DNA of 64,000 nucleotides from DGNJ01 sp002388905 (lineage in GTDB: Bacteria; Pseudomonadota; Gammaproteobacteria; Pseudomonadales; Porticoccaceae), in contig DAITSJ010000001.1 in assembly GCA_036843405.1 (NCBI GenBank), forward strand, positions 248,001-312,000, given 5' to 3'. Positions 7,760-15,839 of the stretch are shown piece by piece. The notes under the pieces are model-generated. The model was not told the DNA's origin and made no database searches. It saw only the letters and a list, made by a program, of their open reading frames with translations. Numbering within the stretch: the stretch's first letter is position 1; every line of letters starts with the position of its first letter. The position numbers and the translations under genes were made by a program.

Positions 7760-9016
7760 CTAGTGCCGGAAAAGCCGATCAATCGGCATGGGTCGCCCCA
7801 GATAAAAACCCTGTGCTTTTCGCACATTAATTTCGGCCAGGGTCTCCAATTCCTCTTTGTTTTCAATGCCTTCGGCGATTATCTTGCTGCCGGTTTCGTC
7901 TGCAAACTTTACCAGAGCGGCCGCCAGTGCCCGGGATTTCTGGTTCTCGTGAATGTTTAAGATCAGGCTTCTGTCGAGTTTTATGATATCCGGGTTGAGC
8001 TCCAGGATGTGGGTGAAGGTGGAATAACCGGCACCGGCATCGTCGACAGCCAGCGCGAGGCCTTTATCCCGTAACGGGGCCAGGGATTCTAAGAGCTGGC
8101 CGTAATCATCAATTGAAGCATGTTCCGTGATTTCGAGAACGAGCCTATTCAGGGGAAATCGTCGAAGGATACCGTGCAACTTCTGCTTTTTTATTGTGGC
8201 GGGGGAAACGTTTAATGCAAGGTATGCGTCAACTGGCAATTGATGGAAATGATCCAGCGCACTCTCGATCGCAGCGAGTTCGAGTTCCTCCTGCAAGCCA
8301 ACTTCCTCGGCCTCGGAAAACCAGACATTAGGCGGCCGGATGGGCTCTGCGGAAAAACGGGTCAGGGCTTCGTAGCCGAGGATGCGTTGATCGGAAATCC
8401 GGAATATGGGCTGAAAAAAGCTGGCGAACCTTTTTTCGGTTATTACCGATTGAATCCGCTTTCGGAAGATTCGGTCTTGATATCTGTAGGTAAGATACCG
8501 CTCTATTTGTTTGCCGGAAAAATCGGCAAACATTTTCATCACATTGAGGTCTCGTTTATTCAGGTTTCGGTGGTGCCTTGTGCTGAAACAGCAGAAAGTT
8601 CCATAGATACGGCCATCCGAAAGGTAAATCGGGACACTGATATGAGCCCTGACCGGTAACTCTTTCGTGGCGGTGAGGTCCAATGCTTCGGGCAGCACGG
8701 AAGCGTCGTGGATGACCTCCGGCAAACGGCCATCGACAACACGTTGGCAGTAACTCTGGTCCAGGGGGTCGCTGTCTCCCACCTCCAGGGGGGGTGCATT
8801 TTCGTTGCAGTCCAAATGGCGGAATATTCGCATTCCATCGCTAAATTCAGAGATAAAAGCGGCGTCCATTCCCATATGTTTCCTGATGGTATGCAGGGCC
8901 TCAGACAACAGGGTGTCTATTGAAAGCTCGCCGTCGTATGTGAGCTCCGTGGCGTTGACATCGAGTTCGAGAGAGGCGTCTACCAGGCTGGCGGACATAA
9001 GGTCACCGTTATCCAT
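7760..9016 (-). CDS. GAF-EAL cyclic-di-GMP phosphodiesterase
   Basis: A cytoplasmic protein of 418 residues. A GAF sensor domain (about 30-175) is followed by an EAL domain (about 190-415). The catalytic set looks complete: GYEALTR near residue 214, ALNVSP, LVLEITEH, VDDAGAGYS, IKLDRSL, AEGIE and QGFYLGRP. The expected activity is hydrolysis of c-di-GMP to pGpG, controlled by a ligand of the GAF domain. No membrane segment is present. ATG 9016 is used; ATG 8998 has a slightly better upstream GGTGA. The next gene, on the same strand, is a diguanylate cyclase, so the two may act on the same local c-di-GMP pool. Confidence 0.93.
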   Translation of the reverse strand: MDNGDLMSASLVDASLELDVNATELTYDGELSIDTLLSEALHTIRKHMGMDAAFISEFSDGMRIFRHLDCNENAPPLEVGDSDPLDQSYCQRVVDGRLPEVIHDASVLPEALDLTATKELPVRAHISVPIYLSDGRIYGTFCCFSTRHHRNLNKRDLNVMKMFADFSGKQIERYLTYRYQDRIFRKRIQSVITEKRFASFFQPIFRISDQRILGYEALTRFSAEPIRPPNVWFSEAEEVGLQEELELAAIESALDHFHQLPVDAYLALNVSPATIKKQKLHGILRRFPLNRLVLEITEHASIDDYGQLLESLAPLRDKGLALAVDDAGAGYSTFTHILELNPDIIKLDRSLILNIHENQKSRALAAALVKFADETGSKIIAEGIENKEELETLAEINVRKAQGFYLGRPMPIDRLFRH

Positions 9017-9407
9017 GAACCGCGTTAATGCTTGTCAGCTCATGCTTCCCAATTGATTTGAATGTGATTTCCATTTTAACTTTCAGGGTAGTCAGGGTCA
9101 GAGTGATGCAGTTCTCACTCTGTCTGTGGACTCGACCGCCGATCCTGGAATTTGCCCTTTTGTCCTGAATCCCGATCTGGGAGCTTCCACAATAGGTAAA
9201 TTTCCCAAGTTAGTTCGCGGCAATCCTTGTTTCAATTCTTCGAAAGCCTCAATCCAGAAATTCACTTTGAAGTTCTCCAATTAAGCAACCGTTAGGCAAG
9301 GTCGGTTTCGGCTCGGGAGCTGTTGGCGTTTCATAAGGTCTGACGATGCCAACCCATTCCCCTGCGTGCTAAGTCTTCTTTGGCTTTCCAGACGATAGTT
9401 CTAGGGA
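9017..9407. other. Intergenic stretch between c-di-GMP genes
   Basis: About 390 bases. A 60-codon frame on the minus strand (9098-9280) has no recognisable family, and its composition resembles non-coding DNA. Nothing else is evident. It probably carries the promoter of the GAF-EAL gene. Confidence 0.4.
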
Positions 9408-10343
9408 CTATTTGCTTGTGTCGTGCCTATCGGAGCAGGCGAGCTGGTCCCGGCCATTTTCCTTGGCCGAATAGAGCAGGCTGTCCGCCGCTTCAATGAG
9501 GGATTCCGTGCTGCCGCTCTTGTCAGGGCAGGTAGATACCAGGCCGGCACTGGCAGTGAGTATTTTGCCGGTGGGCGATTCCTCGTTGGAAATTGCCAGT
9601 TCGCGGATTTCCTCAAGGACCTGCTCAACCAGCTTGCGGGCCTCGGCCAGGCCGGTATTGCCGTACACCAGCGCGAATTCCTCGCCCCCATAACGGGCAG
9701 CCATGTCCATGGCTCTGCGGCAAGAGTTTTTGAGCACGGTTGCCACCTGTTTGAGGGCGTCATCGCCAGCCTGGTGGCCGTAGGTGTCGTTGAGAAGCTT
9801 GAAATAGTCCAGGTCGAGAATGGCCAGTGACAATGGCAACCCCAACCGGGCGCAACGTTTCCACTCGTCGTCGAGGAATTCATCGAAATACTGGCGATTG
9901 GCGGTGTCGGTCAGTCCGTCCCGGCGCGAGAGGCTAAGGGCCTTTTCCTCCGCCAGTTTGCGCTCGGTGATATCCTGGTGGGAAAGGACGAAGTGGGAGT
10001 AGGCGTTCAAAATGAAGGATTTTACCTGCATCATGAACCAGCGCTTGGTGGTGGGAGAATGGCACGGGTACTCAAGATAAAAGTCATCCTTTGTACCGTT
10101 GATAACCTCCCTTATGCCTGCCGCCGCTTGGGTACCGAAGTCATCGCCCAAGGCCGCTGCCTTATCGCACTCCGCCAGGTAGTTGACCCCGGCCCAGTCT
10201 TCGCCCACCCGGCAGTCGTTGTTCTCTCCAAACTTGATCCAGTTATGATTCACGAAAACGATGTCACCCCGACCGTCAATGACGACAATGTGGTCGGAGA
10301 TGGTGTCCAGAACGCGTCTGAGGAACTCGGGGGATGGTGTCAT
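9408..10343 (-). CDS. PAS-GGDEF diguanylate cyclase
   Basis: A soluble protein of 311 residues with an N-terminal PAS/PAC domain (about 5-130, ending in the PAC signature SHQDITERK) and a GGDEF domain (about 140-300). The active-site loop is RYGGEEF, a functional variant of GGDEF. The inhibitory site RAMD lies exactly five residues before GGEEF, so product inhibition by c-di-GMP is expected. DLDYFKLLND carries the metal-binding Asp. The reaction is 2 GTP to c-di-GMP. It is transcribed in the same direction as the neighbouring EAL gene but separated by about 390 bases, so it is probably an independent unit. Confidence 0.93.
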   Translation of the reverse strand: MTPSPEFLRRVLDTISDHIVVIDGRGDIVFVNHNWIKFGENNDCRVGEDWAGVNYLAECDKAAALGDDFGTQAAAGIREVINGTKDDFYLEYPCHSPTTKRWFMMQVKSFILNAYSHFVLSHQDITERKLAEEKALSLSRRDGLTDTANRQYFDEFLDDEWKRCARLGLPLSLAILDLDYFKLLNDTYGHQAGDDALKQVATVLKNSCRRAMDMAARYGGEEFALVYGNTGLAEARKLVEQVLEEIRELAISNEESPTGKILTASAGLVSTCPDKSGSTESLIEAADSLLYSAKENGRDQLACSDRHDTSK

Positions 10344-10612
10344 TTTAATTCCCGGAAAAGATCGAATGGCTTTTAGGCGGTGGAACGAACCGGGGGAAAC
10401 ACGGTGCCTCTACGCCATCGCCGGTTTCCTCCAGTGTAGCCCATTTGCCTCCAGGGGCTGCGTTGCCGGGGTCATTCCTGCCACGCTCGTACCTTTATAA
10501 TTGAGCCTGGCTCGATCCCTGGATCTTGCCGGTATCGTCCAGGCAAAAAAACGCACAAACACGGAGGCTACGGTCGCGCTATGATGTCAGAGGGAGCGAG
10601 CAAGGGGAAATC

Positions 10613-10936
10613 GTGAAGCTGATATATACCGCCCAGAGTATGCTCCAGGTGGCCCACATCAGGAACTTCCTGGAAGCGGAAGGAATTCGTTGCCGCTTAC
10701 GCAACGAATTCCTTGCCGGCGCTGCGGGGGAACTGCCGCCCATTCAGTGTTGGCCGGAAGTCTGGGTCGATGATCTTTATGCCCAGCGTGCCCGGGAACT
10801 GGTGGCGGAGCTGGTCGAACAGGATCGGGACGACGTTGCCAGTCCCTGGCAGTGTCCCTCCTGCGGCGAATGGGTGGAGGGCAATTTCCGGCTCTGCTGG
10901 AACTGTGACACACCGGCACCCGAAAAGGATCAATAG
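10613..10936 (+). CDS. DUF2007-type putative signal-transducing protein with zinc ribbon
   Basis: A protein of 107 residues. The first 65 or so match the DUF2007 fold (KLIYTAQSMLQVAHIRNFLE … EGIRC.L … EVWVDD…A..LV). The tail has CPSCGEWVEGNFRLCWNC, a four-Cys zinc ribbon. GTG 13 bases after the start of AGGGGAAAT is taken as the start codon because AAGGGGA lies 4-10 bases upstream; starting earlier would add a non-conserved basic stretch. The function of this widespread family is not established; the name 'signal-transducing' comes from fold similarity to PII-like proteins. Confidence 0.8.
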   Translation: MKLIYTAQSMLQVAHIRNFLEAEGIRCRLRNEFLAGAAGELPPIQCWPEVWVDDLYAQRARELVAELVEQDRDDVASPWQCPSCGEWVEGNFRLCWNCDTPAPEKDQ

Positions 10937-10947
10937 GATTCAGGGCA

Positions 10948-11727
10948 CTAGGGAACGCACTGCGGTCGACGTCCTGCGGCCCGCGCCTGCTGGTAGGTTT
11001 GCACGGCCGAGGGCATGTATTCCTGGAGGTCCCGGATGCGCGACCCCGGCGACGGGTGGGTGGAGAGAAACTCCGGTGGTCTTGCGCCGCCCTCTTGTGC
11101 CATGTTGCGCCAAAGGTCGACACTCTCCCGGGGGTCGAAGCCCGCCCTGGCCATATATTGCAGGCCCAGGCGGTCTGCCTCGGTCTCGTCGCCACGGGAA
11201 TAAGGCAACGACAACAGTAAATCGGCGCCGGTGCCGATCAGTCGTGGATCCATGCCGGTACCGGCGGCAAGAATGGAAACGCCCAATTCGGTCGCCAGTT
11301 GCGACGAAACCCGGGCAGCGGAATGTCGCGCGATGACGTGGGCCACCTCGTGGCCGATAACGGCGGCGAGCTGGTGCTGGTTCTTCGTTACCTTGAGAAG
11401 GCCGGTAAAAACGCCGATGTTGCCCCCGGGGAGCGCGAAAGCATTCACCGCGTCGTCCTCGAAGACGGCCACTTCCCAGTTGTAGGAACTGCTGATGGCG
11501 CCGGTAATGGTCCGGGCGACGCAGTTCACGTATTCCGAGGTCGTGGCATTATCGACCCTCGGTTTTTCCTGTTTCATTTGCTGGAAGGCCTGGTCGCCCA
11601 TGGCAGCCATCTGCTCCTCGGATACCAGGAGCAACTGGTTGCGGCCCGTGGGGGATTCGGCACAGGCGGTAATGAGCAGGGCGACGGCGAGTGCGCATAG
11701 ATGCAGAACAAGGGTGGATCTGGTCAT
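10948..11727 (-). CDS. M48-family metallopeptidase lipoprotein (BepA/LoiP-like)
   Basis: A protein of about 259 residues. The signal peptide ends in the lipobox ITAC (Cys about 22), so it should be a lipoprotein. The zinc site is HEVAH at residues 126-130, and the third ligand lies in ETEADRLGLQ near residue 182, as in M48 peptidases. GGNIGVFTGLL upstream of the zinc site is also typical. The family degrades or monitors misassembled outer membrane proteins; no TPR domain is present, so it is closer to LoiP/YcaL than to BepA. ATG 11727 is used because the upstream part of the frame is not conserved and lacks a signal peptide. Confidence 0.9.
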   Translation of the reverse strand: MTRSTLVLHLCALAVALLITACAESPTGRNQLLLVSEEQMAAMGDQAFQQMKQEKPRVDNATTSEYVNCVARTITGAISSSYNWEVAVFEDDAVNAFALPGGNIGVFTGLLKVTKNQHQLAAVIGHEVAHVIARHSAARVSSQLATELGVSILAAGTGMDPRLIGTGADLLLSLPYSRGDETEADRLGLQYMARAGFDPRESVDLWRNMAQEGGARPPEFLSTHPSPGSRIRDLQEYMPSAVQTYQQARAAGRRPQCVP

Positions 11728-11770
11728 TGCCGGTTCCTTCTCTGGGCGGAGGTATGTCGTGCGCAAGCCT

Positions 11771-12460
11771 TCATTCGATGGCCGGAGTCGGCCGCACCAG
11801 TATCTCGTTGACGTCCACATGGCGTGGTTGCGATACGGCGTAGAGCACCGATCTGGCGATATCATCCGGCTTGAGCGCGGTCTCCGGCGGGGTGTCGAAA
11901 AAAGCCGTGTCGACCATCCCCGGTTCGATGAGGCTGACCCGAATACCGCTGCCGCGCACTTCTTCCCGGACATTATAGCCAATGGCCGAGACCGCCCACT
12001 TGGTGGCGCTGTACATGGAACCGGGAATGGTCACCCGCCCGGCTGCGGAGCCGGTCAGCAAGAGATGGCCGCGGCTGCGGCGCAACGCGGGCAGGCAGTG
12101 CTGGACGGTGAGGGCGACACCATAGACATTGGTCAGGACCATGTCCCGCCAGACCTCGGCGTCGGCACCGCTGAAGCCTCCCGGCTCGCCCGGGCGCCCG
12201 GCATTGGCGTAGACCACATCGATGCGGCCGAAGTGATCGAGGGCCTGGGCAACCATGGCCGCCTGTTGATTGCCATCCTGGACATCGCAGCCGACGGTAA
12301 GAACCCGATCCTCTCCTCCCAGGGAGCCCGCCAGGTCGTCGAGTTTGTCCCGGGAGCGGGCCGCCAGCACCAGCCGGTAGCCTGCCTGTGCCACCGCCCG
12401 GGCCGTGGCGGCGCCAATGCCGCTGGATGCGCCGGTGATCAGGAAAACCGGGTCCGCCAT
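11771..12460 (-). CDS. SDR-family NAD(P)-dependent oxidoreductase
   Basis: A 229-residue classical short-chain dehydrogenase. The coenzyme motif TGASSGIG is at residues 9-16, NAG is near 86, the catalytic Ser is in LLTGSAAG near 140, and the active-site pair is YSATK near 150. ATG 12460 has AGGAGG 5-10 bases upstream. It lies 67 bases after the dimeric-barrel gene on the same strand and 43 bases before the M48 gene, so the three may be co-transcribed. The substrate cannot be told from sequence. Confidence 0.9.
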   Translation of the reverse strand: MADPVFLITGASSGIGAATARAVAQAGYRLVLAARSRDKLDDLAGSLGGEDRVLTVGCDVQDGNQQAAMVAQALDHFGRIDVVYANAGRPGEPGGFSGADAEVWRDMVLTNVYGVALTVQHCLPALRRSRGHLLLTGSAAGRVTIPGSMYSATKWAVSAIGYNVREEVRGSGIRVSLIEPGMVDTAFFDTPPETALKPDDIARSVLYAVSQPRHVDVNEILVRPTPAIE

Positions 12461-12527
12461 AACACCTCCTTCGAGTCGGTTGATTGCCCTGTAAAGGTAG
12501 ACGATTGCCGGCCCGGGTGCCGGTGCG

Positions 12528-13307
12528 TCAGTCAGTGCGCAGCGTGTTGCCCCGATCGGTGATGATCTTGTCCCCCATGCGCAGGCGCGCCCGCTCTTCG
12601 GCCTCCAGGGCCGCCGCCGTGGTGTGGTGCACACTGTCTTCCGTGAGCCGGGGGGTGATGACGTCCCAGGCCGACACCGTGAGGTTGGCCTGCTCGATAA
12701 ACCCGCACTCCGCCAGCGCGGTTGACTCCCGCCAGGCATTTACCGCGTCCTGGTCCGCCAAATGGTGGATTCCCACGTGGCTGTGGGCCGGCGTCAGGTT
12801 CATCAACTGGCCGTGGGGGTGGTAGGCCAGGAAGGCACTGCGCACAACGCCCGGGCGTTTGTGGGCCTCCGACAGGTAAACGTCGTTGTACCAGGCTTCG
12901 AAGGCTTCCTTGTTGTCTTCCGCAACCTGCATTTGTTCCAGTACGAGCCCGGCACACTCCCTTGACAGGGGCGCCTTGTCACGGCGTTGCAGCAGGTAGT
13001 AGTGGAAGTCGTTCATTTCGGTCATGTCGATGGCATCGGTGACCATCATCCGCGGAGTCAGGGCATTGTCCATATGCTCCCGGGCGAACCGCTCGGTGTC
13101 GAACACCTCGTACAGCGCCAGATACCGGGCGGGCCCGCCCGAGGGTGGAGTATGAATTTCGGTGTCGCTTCGGGAAAAACGCTGGGCGGCAATCGAGCCC
13201 CGGAAGCGCAGGGCATCGCGCAGGTGAATATTGGTGTACCAGTCGTTGAATTCGTCATCGCGTCCCGGCACCGGGTTGGACAGGACCACTAGTATGGCTT
13301 CCATCAT
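12528..13307 (-). CDS. Two-repeat dimeric alpha/beta-barrel (EthD-like) protein
   Basis: A protein of 259 residues consisting of two ferredoxin-like repeats, each starting with a hydrophobic strand and a PGR..EF..WY...HL or N.EAFEAWYNDVYL signature (about residues 4-30 and 120-145). That is the pattern of EthD/stress-responsive dimeric-barrel proteins fused in tandem. There is no signal peptide. Such proteins accompany degradation pathways of hydroxylated hydrophobic compounds, but their activity is generally unproven. It lies upstream of the SDR on the same strand and is divergent from serC. Confidence 0.65.
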   Translation of the reverse strand: MMEAILVVLSNPVPGRDDEFNDWYTNIHLRDALRFRGSIAAQRFSRSDTEIHTPPSGGPARYLALYEVFDTERFAREHMDNALTPRMMVTDAIDMTEMNDFHYYLLQRRDKAPLSRECAGLVLEQMQVAEDNKEAFEAWYNDVYLSEAHKRPGVVRSAFLAYHPHGQLMNLTPAHSHVGIHHLADQDAVNAWRESTALAECGFIEQANLTVSAWDVITPRLTEDSVHHTTAAALEAEERARLRMGDKIITDRGNTLRTD

Positions 13308-13527
13308 CGCGGCTACTCCTCTGGCTTTTTGTTGAATACTGTTATCAGTTTGACTCGCTGCCCCTTCGATGGGTGGCCGAGTCTACCTGGACAAGATCAT
13401 AAGCCATTACCGCCCTTGTGTGGTGTCGACCGGGCGGTCACGCGCCGGCCCTTTATTTGCGGCGGCGGGATCAGTAAAATTGTCGGCCTTTTCGACCCTT
13501 TCACCCGACCGTCCCCCGAGGCAGCGC

Positions 13528-14611
13528 ATGAAACCGACCAACAAGCCGGGCAATCCCAATTTCTCATCTGGTCCGTGCAGCAAACGGCCCGGCTACGACC
13601 TGGCAAACCTGGATACCCGGAGCCTGGGGCGCTCGCACCGCTCCGCCCTGGGCAAGGAACTGCTTGGCCGGGCCTGCATCGAAACGGCGGAATTGCTGGG
13701 ACTGCCCGCCGGCTACCGGGTCGGGGTGGTACCCGCCTCCGATACCGGGGCCATGGAAATGGCCATGTGGTCCATGCTCGGGGAGCGCCCGGTGGACGTG
13801 CTTGCCTGGGAATCCTTCGGTCAGGGCTGGGTCACCGATATCGTCAAGCAATTGAAGCTGGACAACGTCAACGTGCTCAACGCGGAGTATGGGGAACTGC
13901 CGGACCTGTCTGCTGCCGATGGGGGCCACGACGTCGTGTTCACCTGGAACGGCACCACTTCCGGCGTCAAGGTGCCGGACGGTGACTGGATTGACGATGA
14001 CCGGACCGGCCTGACAATCTGCGACGCCACCTCGGCGGTGTTCGCCATGCCCCTACCCTGGAAGAAACTGGACGTGGTGACCTTCAGCTGGCAGAAGGTA
14101 CTGGGCGGCGAAGGTGCCCACGGCATGCTGATTCTCAGTCCCCGCGCCGTGGAGCGCCTGGAAAGCTACACGCCGCCCTGGCCTCTGCCCAAGATCTTCC
14201 GCCTCACCAAGGGCGGCAAGCTCAACGAAGGCGTGTTCCGGGGCGAGACCATCAATACCCCGTCCATGCTCTGTGTCGCCGATTACCTGGATGCCCTGGC
14301 CTGGGTCCGCGAAGAGGGCGGGGTCGAGGCCAGCATTGCCCGCTCGGAGGCCAACCTGGGCATCATCGAGCGCTTCGTGGCCGAACACGACTGGATCGAG
14401 TTCCTGGCCCGAGACAAGCGCATCCGGTCCAATACAAGTGTCTGCCTCAAGCTGGCCCTGAACGATGATCAGGTCAAGCAGGTGNNNNNNNNNNNNNNNN
14501 NNNNACGCACCCGCCGGTCTGCGGATCTGGTGTGGCGCCACAGTCACTGGCGAGGACCTGGAAAAGCTGATGCCCTGGATCGAGTGGGCCTACGGTGAAG
14601 TCAACCGTTGA
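13528..14611 (+). CDS. serC: Phosphoserine aminotransferase (interrupted by assembly gap)
   Basis: A fold-type I PLP enzyme that converts 3-phosphohydroxypyruvate and glutamate to phosphoserine. The start MKPTNKPGNPNFSSGP matches the N-terminus of the proteobacterial/archaeal-type SerC subfamily; the PLP lysine is in SWQKVLGG near residue 190. Twenty Ns occupy 14485-14504. The frame after them (DAPAGLRIWCGATV … EWAYGEVNR, stop at 14609-14611) is shifted relative to the frame before them, so the Ns do not represent the true length. It is followed 58 bases later by serA, making a serine-synthesis pair. Confidence 0.9.
14485..14504. other. Assembly gap (20 Ns)
   Basis: A run of 20 undetermined bases inside serC. 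The reading frame is lost across it, so the real missing length differs from 20. From the usual SerC alignment I infer that about 50-60 bases are missing. Confidence 0.95.
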
Positions 14612-14669
14612 CGCAAACGGCCAGTTAGGCAACCGCAATTCATTGAAACCACTATCGGGATACACGCCA

Positions 14670-15839
14670 ATGTTCAAAGTGCGCACCTACAACCAGATTT
14701 CGCCCCGCGGCCTGGACCGCTTCCCCCGGGACCGCTATGAGATTGCCAGCGAGTTTTCCAGTCCCGATGCCTTTATTCTGCGCAGCCACAAGCTGCACGG
14801 CGAGCCGGTGCCGGAAAGCGTGATGGCGGTGGCCCGGGCGGGAGCCGGCGTCAACAACATCCCCGTGCAGGAATACACCAAACAGGGCATCGTCGTATTC
14901 AACAGCCCCGGCGCCAACGCCAATGCCGTCAAGGAGCTGATTGCCGCGGCCCTGTTGCTCAGTTCCCGGGATATTTTCGGCGGCATGTCCTATGTCCAGA
15001 CCCTGACAAATATCCGGGACGCCGGCGAAATGTCCAAGCTCCTGGAGAAGGAAAAGAAACGCTTTGCCGGCTCCGAGCTGTACGGCAAGACGCTGGGTGT
15101 CGTGGGCCTGGGCGCCATCGGCTCCATGGTGGCCAACATGGCCCTGGGCCTGGGCATGAAGGTGGTGGGTTTCGATCCGGCCATCTCCGTGGAAGCGGCC
15201 TGGCGGTTGTCCAGCCAGGTGGAGAAGATGGAAAACCTGTCGACGCTTCTGGGTCGCTCCGATTACGTGACCCTGCACGTGCCCGCCGTCGAGGCCACCC
15301 GTCACCTGATCAACAGCGAGACCCTGCGCAGCATGAAAGAAGGAGGTGTGCTGCTCAACTTCGCCCGGGAGGAGATCGTCGACAACGACGCGCTCGTGCA
15401 GGCCCTGGACGACGGTACCCTGGGGGGCTACACGGCGGATTTCCCCACCCCGGAACTGCTCGGCCGCAGGAACGTGCTGCTGATGCCTCATATCGGCGCC
15501 AGCACCCAGGAGGCCGAGGAAAACTGTGCCATCATGGCGGCCGACCAGCTCATGGATTTCCTGGAAAACGGCAACATCGCCAATGCCGTCAACTTCCCGC
15601 CCACCAGCATGGCCCGCAGCGAGGGGCACCGCATTACCATCAGCAACGACAATGTCCCCAAGGTGTTGGGCAATATCCTGGCGATCCTCTCCGAGAGCAA
15701 CAACAATGTCATCGACCTGGTCAACAAGAGCCGGGACGATATCGCCTACAACATTATCGATGTCGAAGAGGCGCCCAGTGCCGCCACCGTCGACAAGATC
15801 CGCGCCGTGGAGGGTGTAATCCGGGTGCGGCTGCTTTAA
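14670..15839 (+). CDS. serA: D-3-phosphoglycerate dehydrogenase with ACT domain
   Basis: A protein of 389 residues for the first step of serine synthesis (3-phosphoglycerate to 3-phosphohydroxypyruvate, NAD-dependent). The NAD motif GVVGLGAIG is near residues 142-150; the catalytic Arg is in NFAREEIVD, and the catalytic His is in MPHIGAST. The C-terminal 75 residues form an ACT domain (HRITISNDNVPKVLGNILAI…) that probably binds serine. The usual substrate-side Glu context is changed to DFPTPELLG. ATG 14670 is chosen over an upstream frame that overlaps serC. The stop codon overlaps the 3' end of the convergent histidine kinase gene by 4 bases. Confidence 0.92.
   Translation: MFKVRTYNQISPRGLDRFPRDRYEIASEFSSPDAFILRSHKLHGEPVPESVMAVARAGAGVNNIPVQEYTKQGIVVFNSPGANANAVKELIAAALLLSSRDIFGGMSYVQTLTNIRDAGEMSKLLEKEKKRFAGSELYGKTLGVVGLGAIGSMVANMALGLGMKVVGFDPAISVEAAWRLSSQVEKMENLSTLLGRSDYVTLHVPAVEATRHLINSETLRSMKEGGVLLNFAREEIVDNDALVQALDDGTLGGYTADFPTPELLGRRNVLLMPHIGASTQEAEENCAIMAADQLMDFLENGNIANAVNFPPTSMARSEGHRITISNDNVPKVLGNILAILSESNNNVIDLVNKSRDDIAYNIIDVEEAPSAATVDKIRAVEGVIRVRLL

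Noticed and set aside
7534..7866. A 110-codon frame on the minus strand
   Set aside because: It overlaps the end of the GAF-EAL gene in another frame and runs into the IS element, with no recognisable family.
9098..9280. A 60-codon frame on the minus strand
   Set aside because: No similarity is apparent, and the region has intergenic character.
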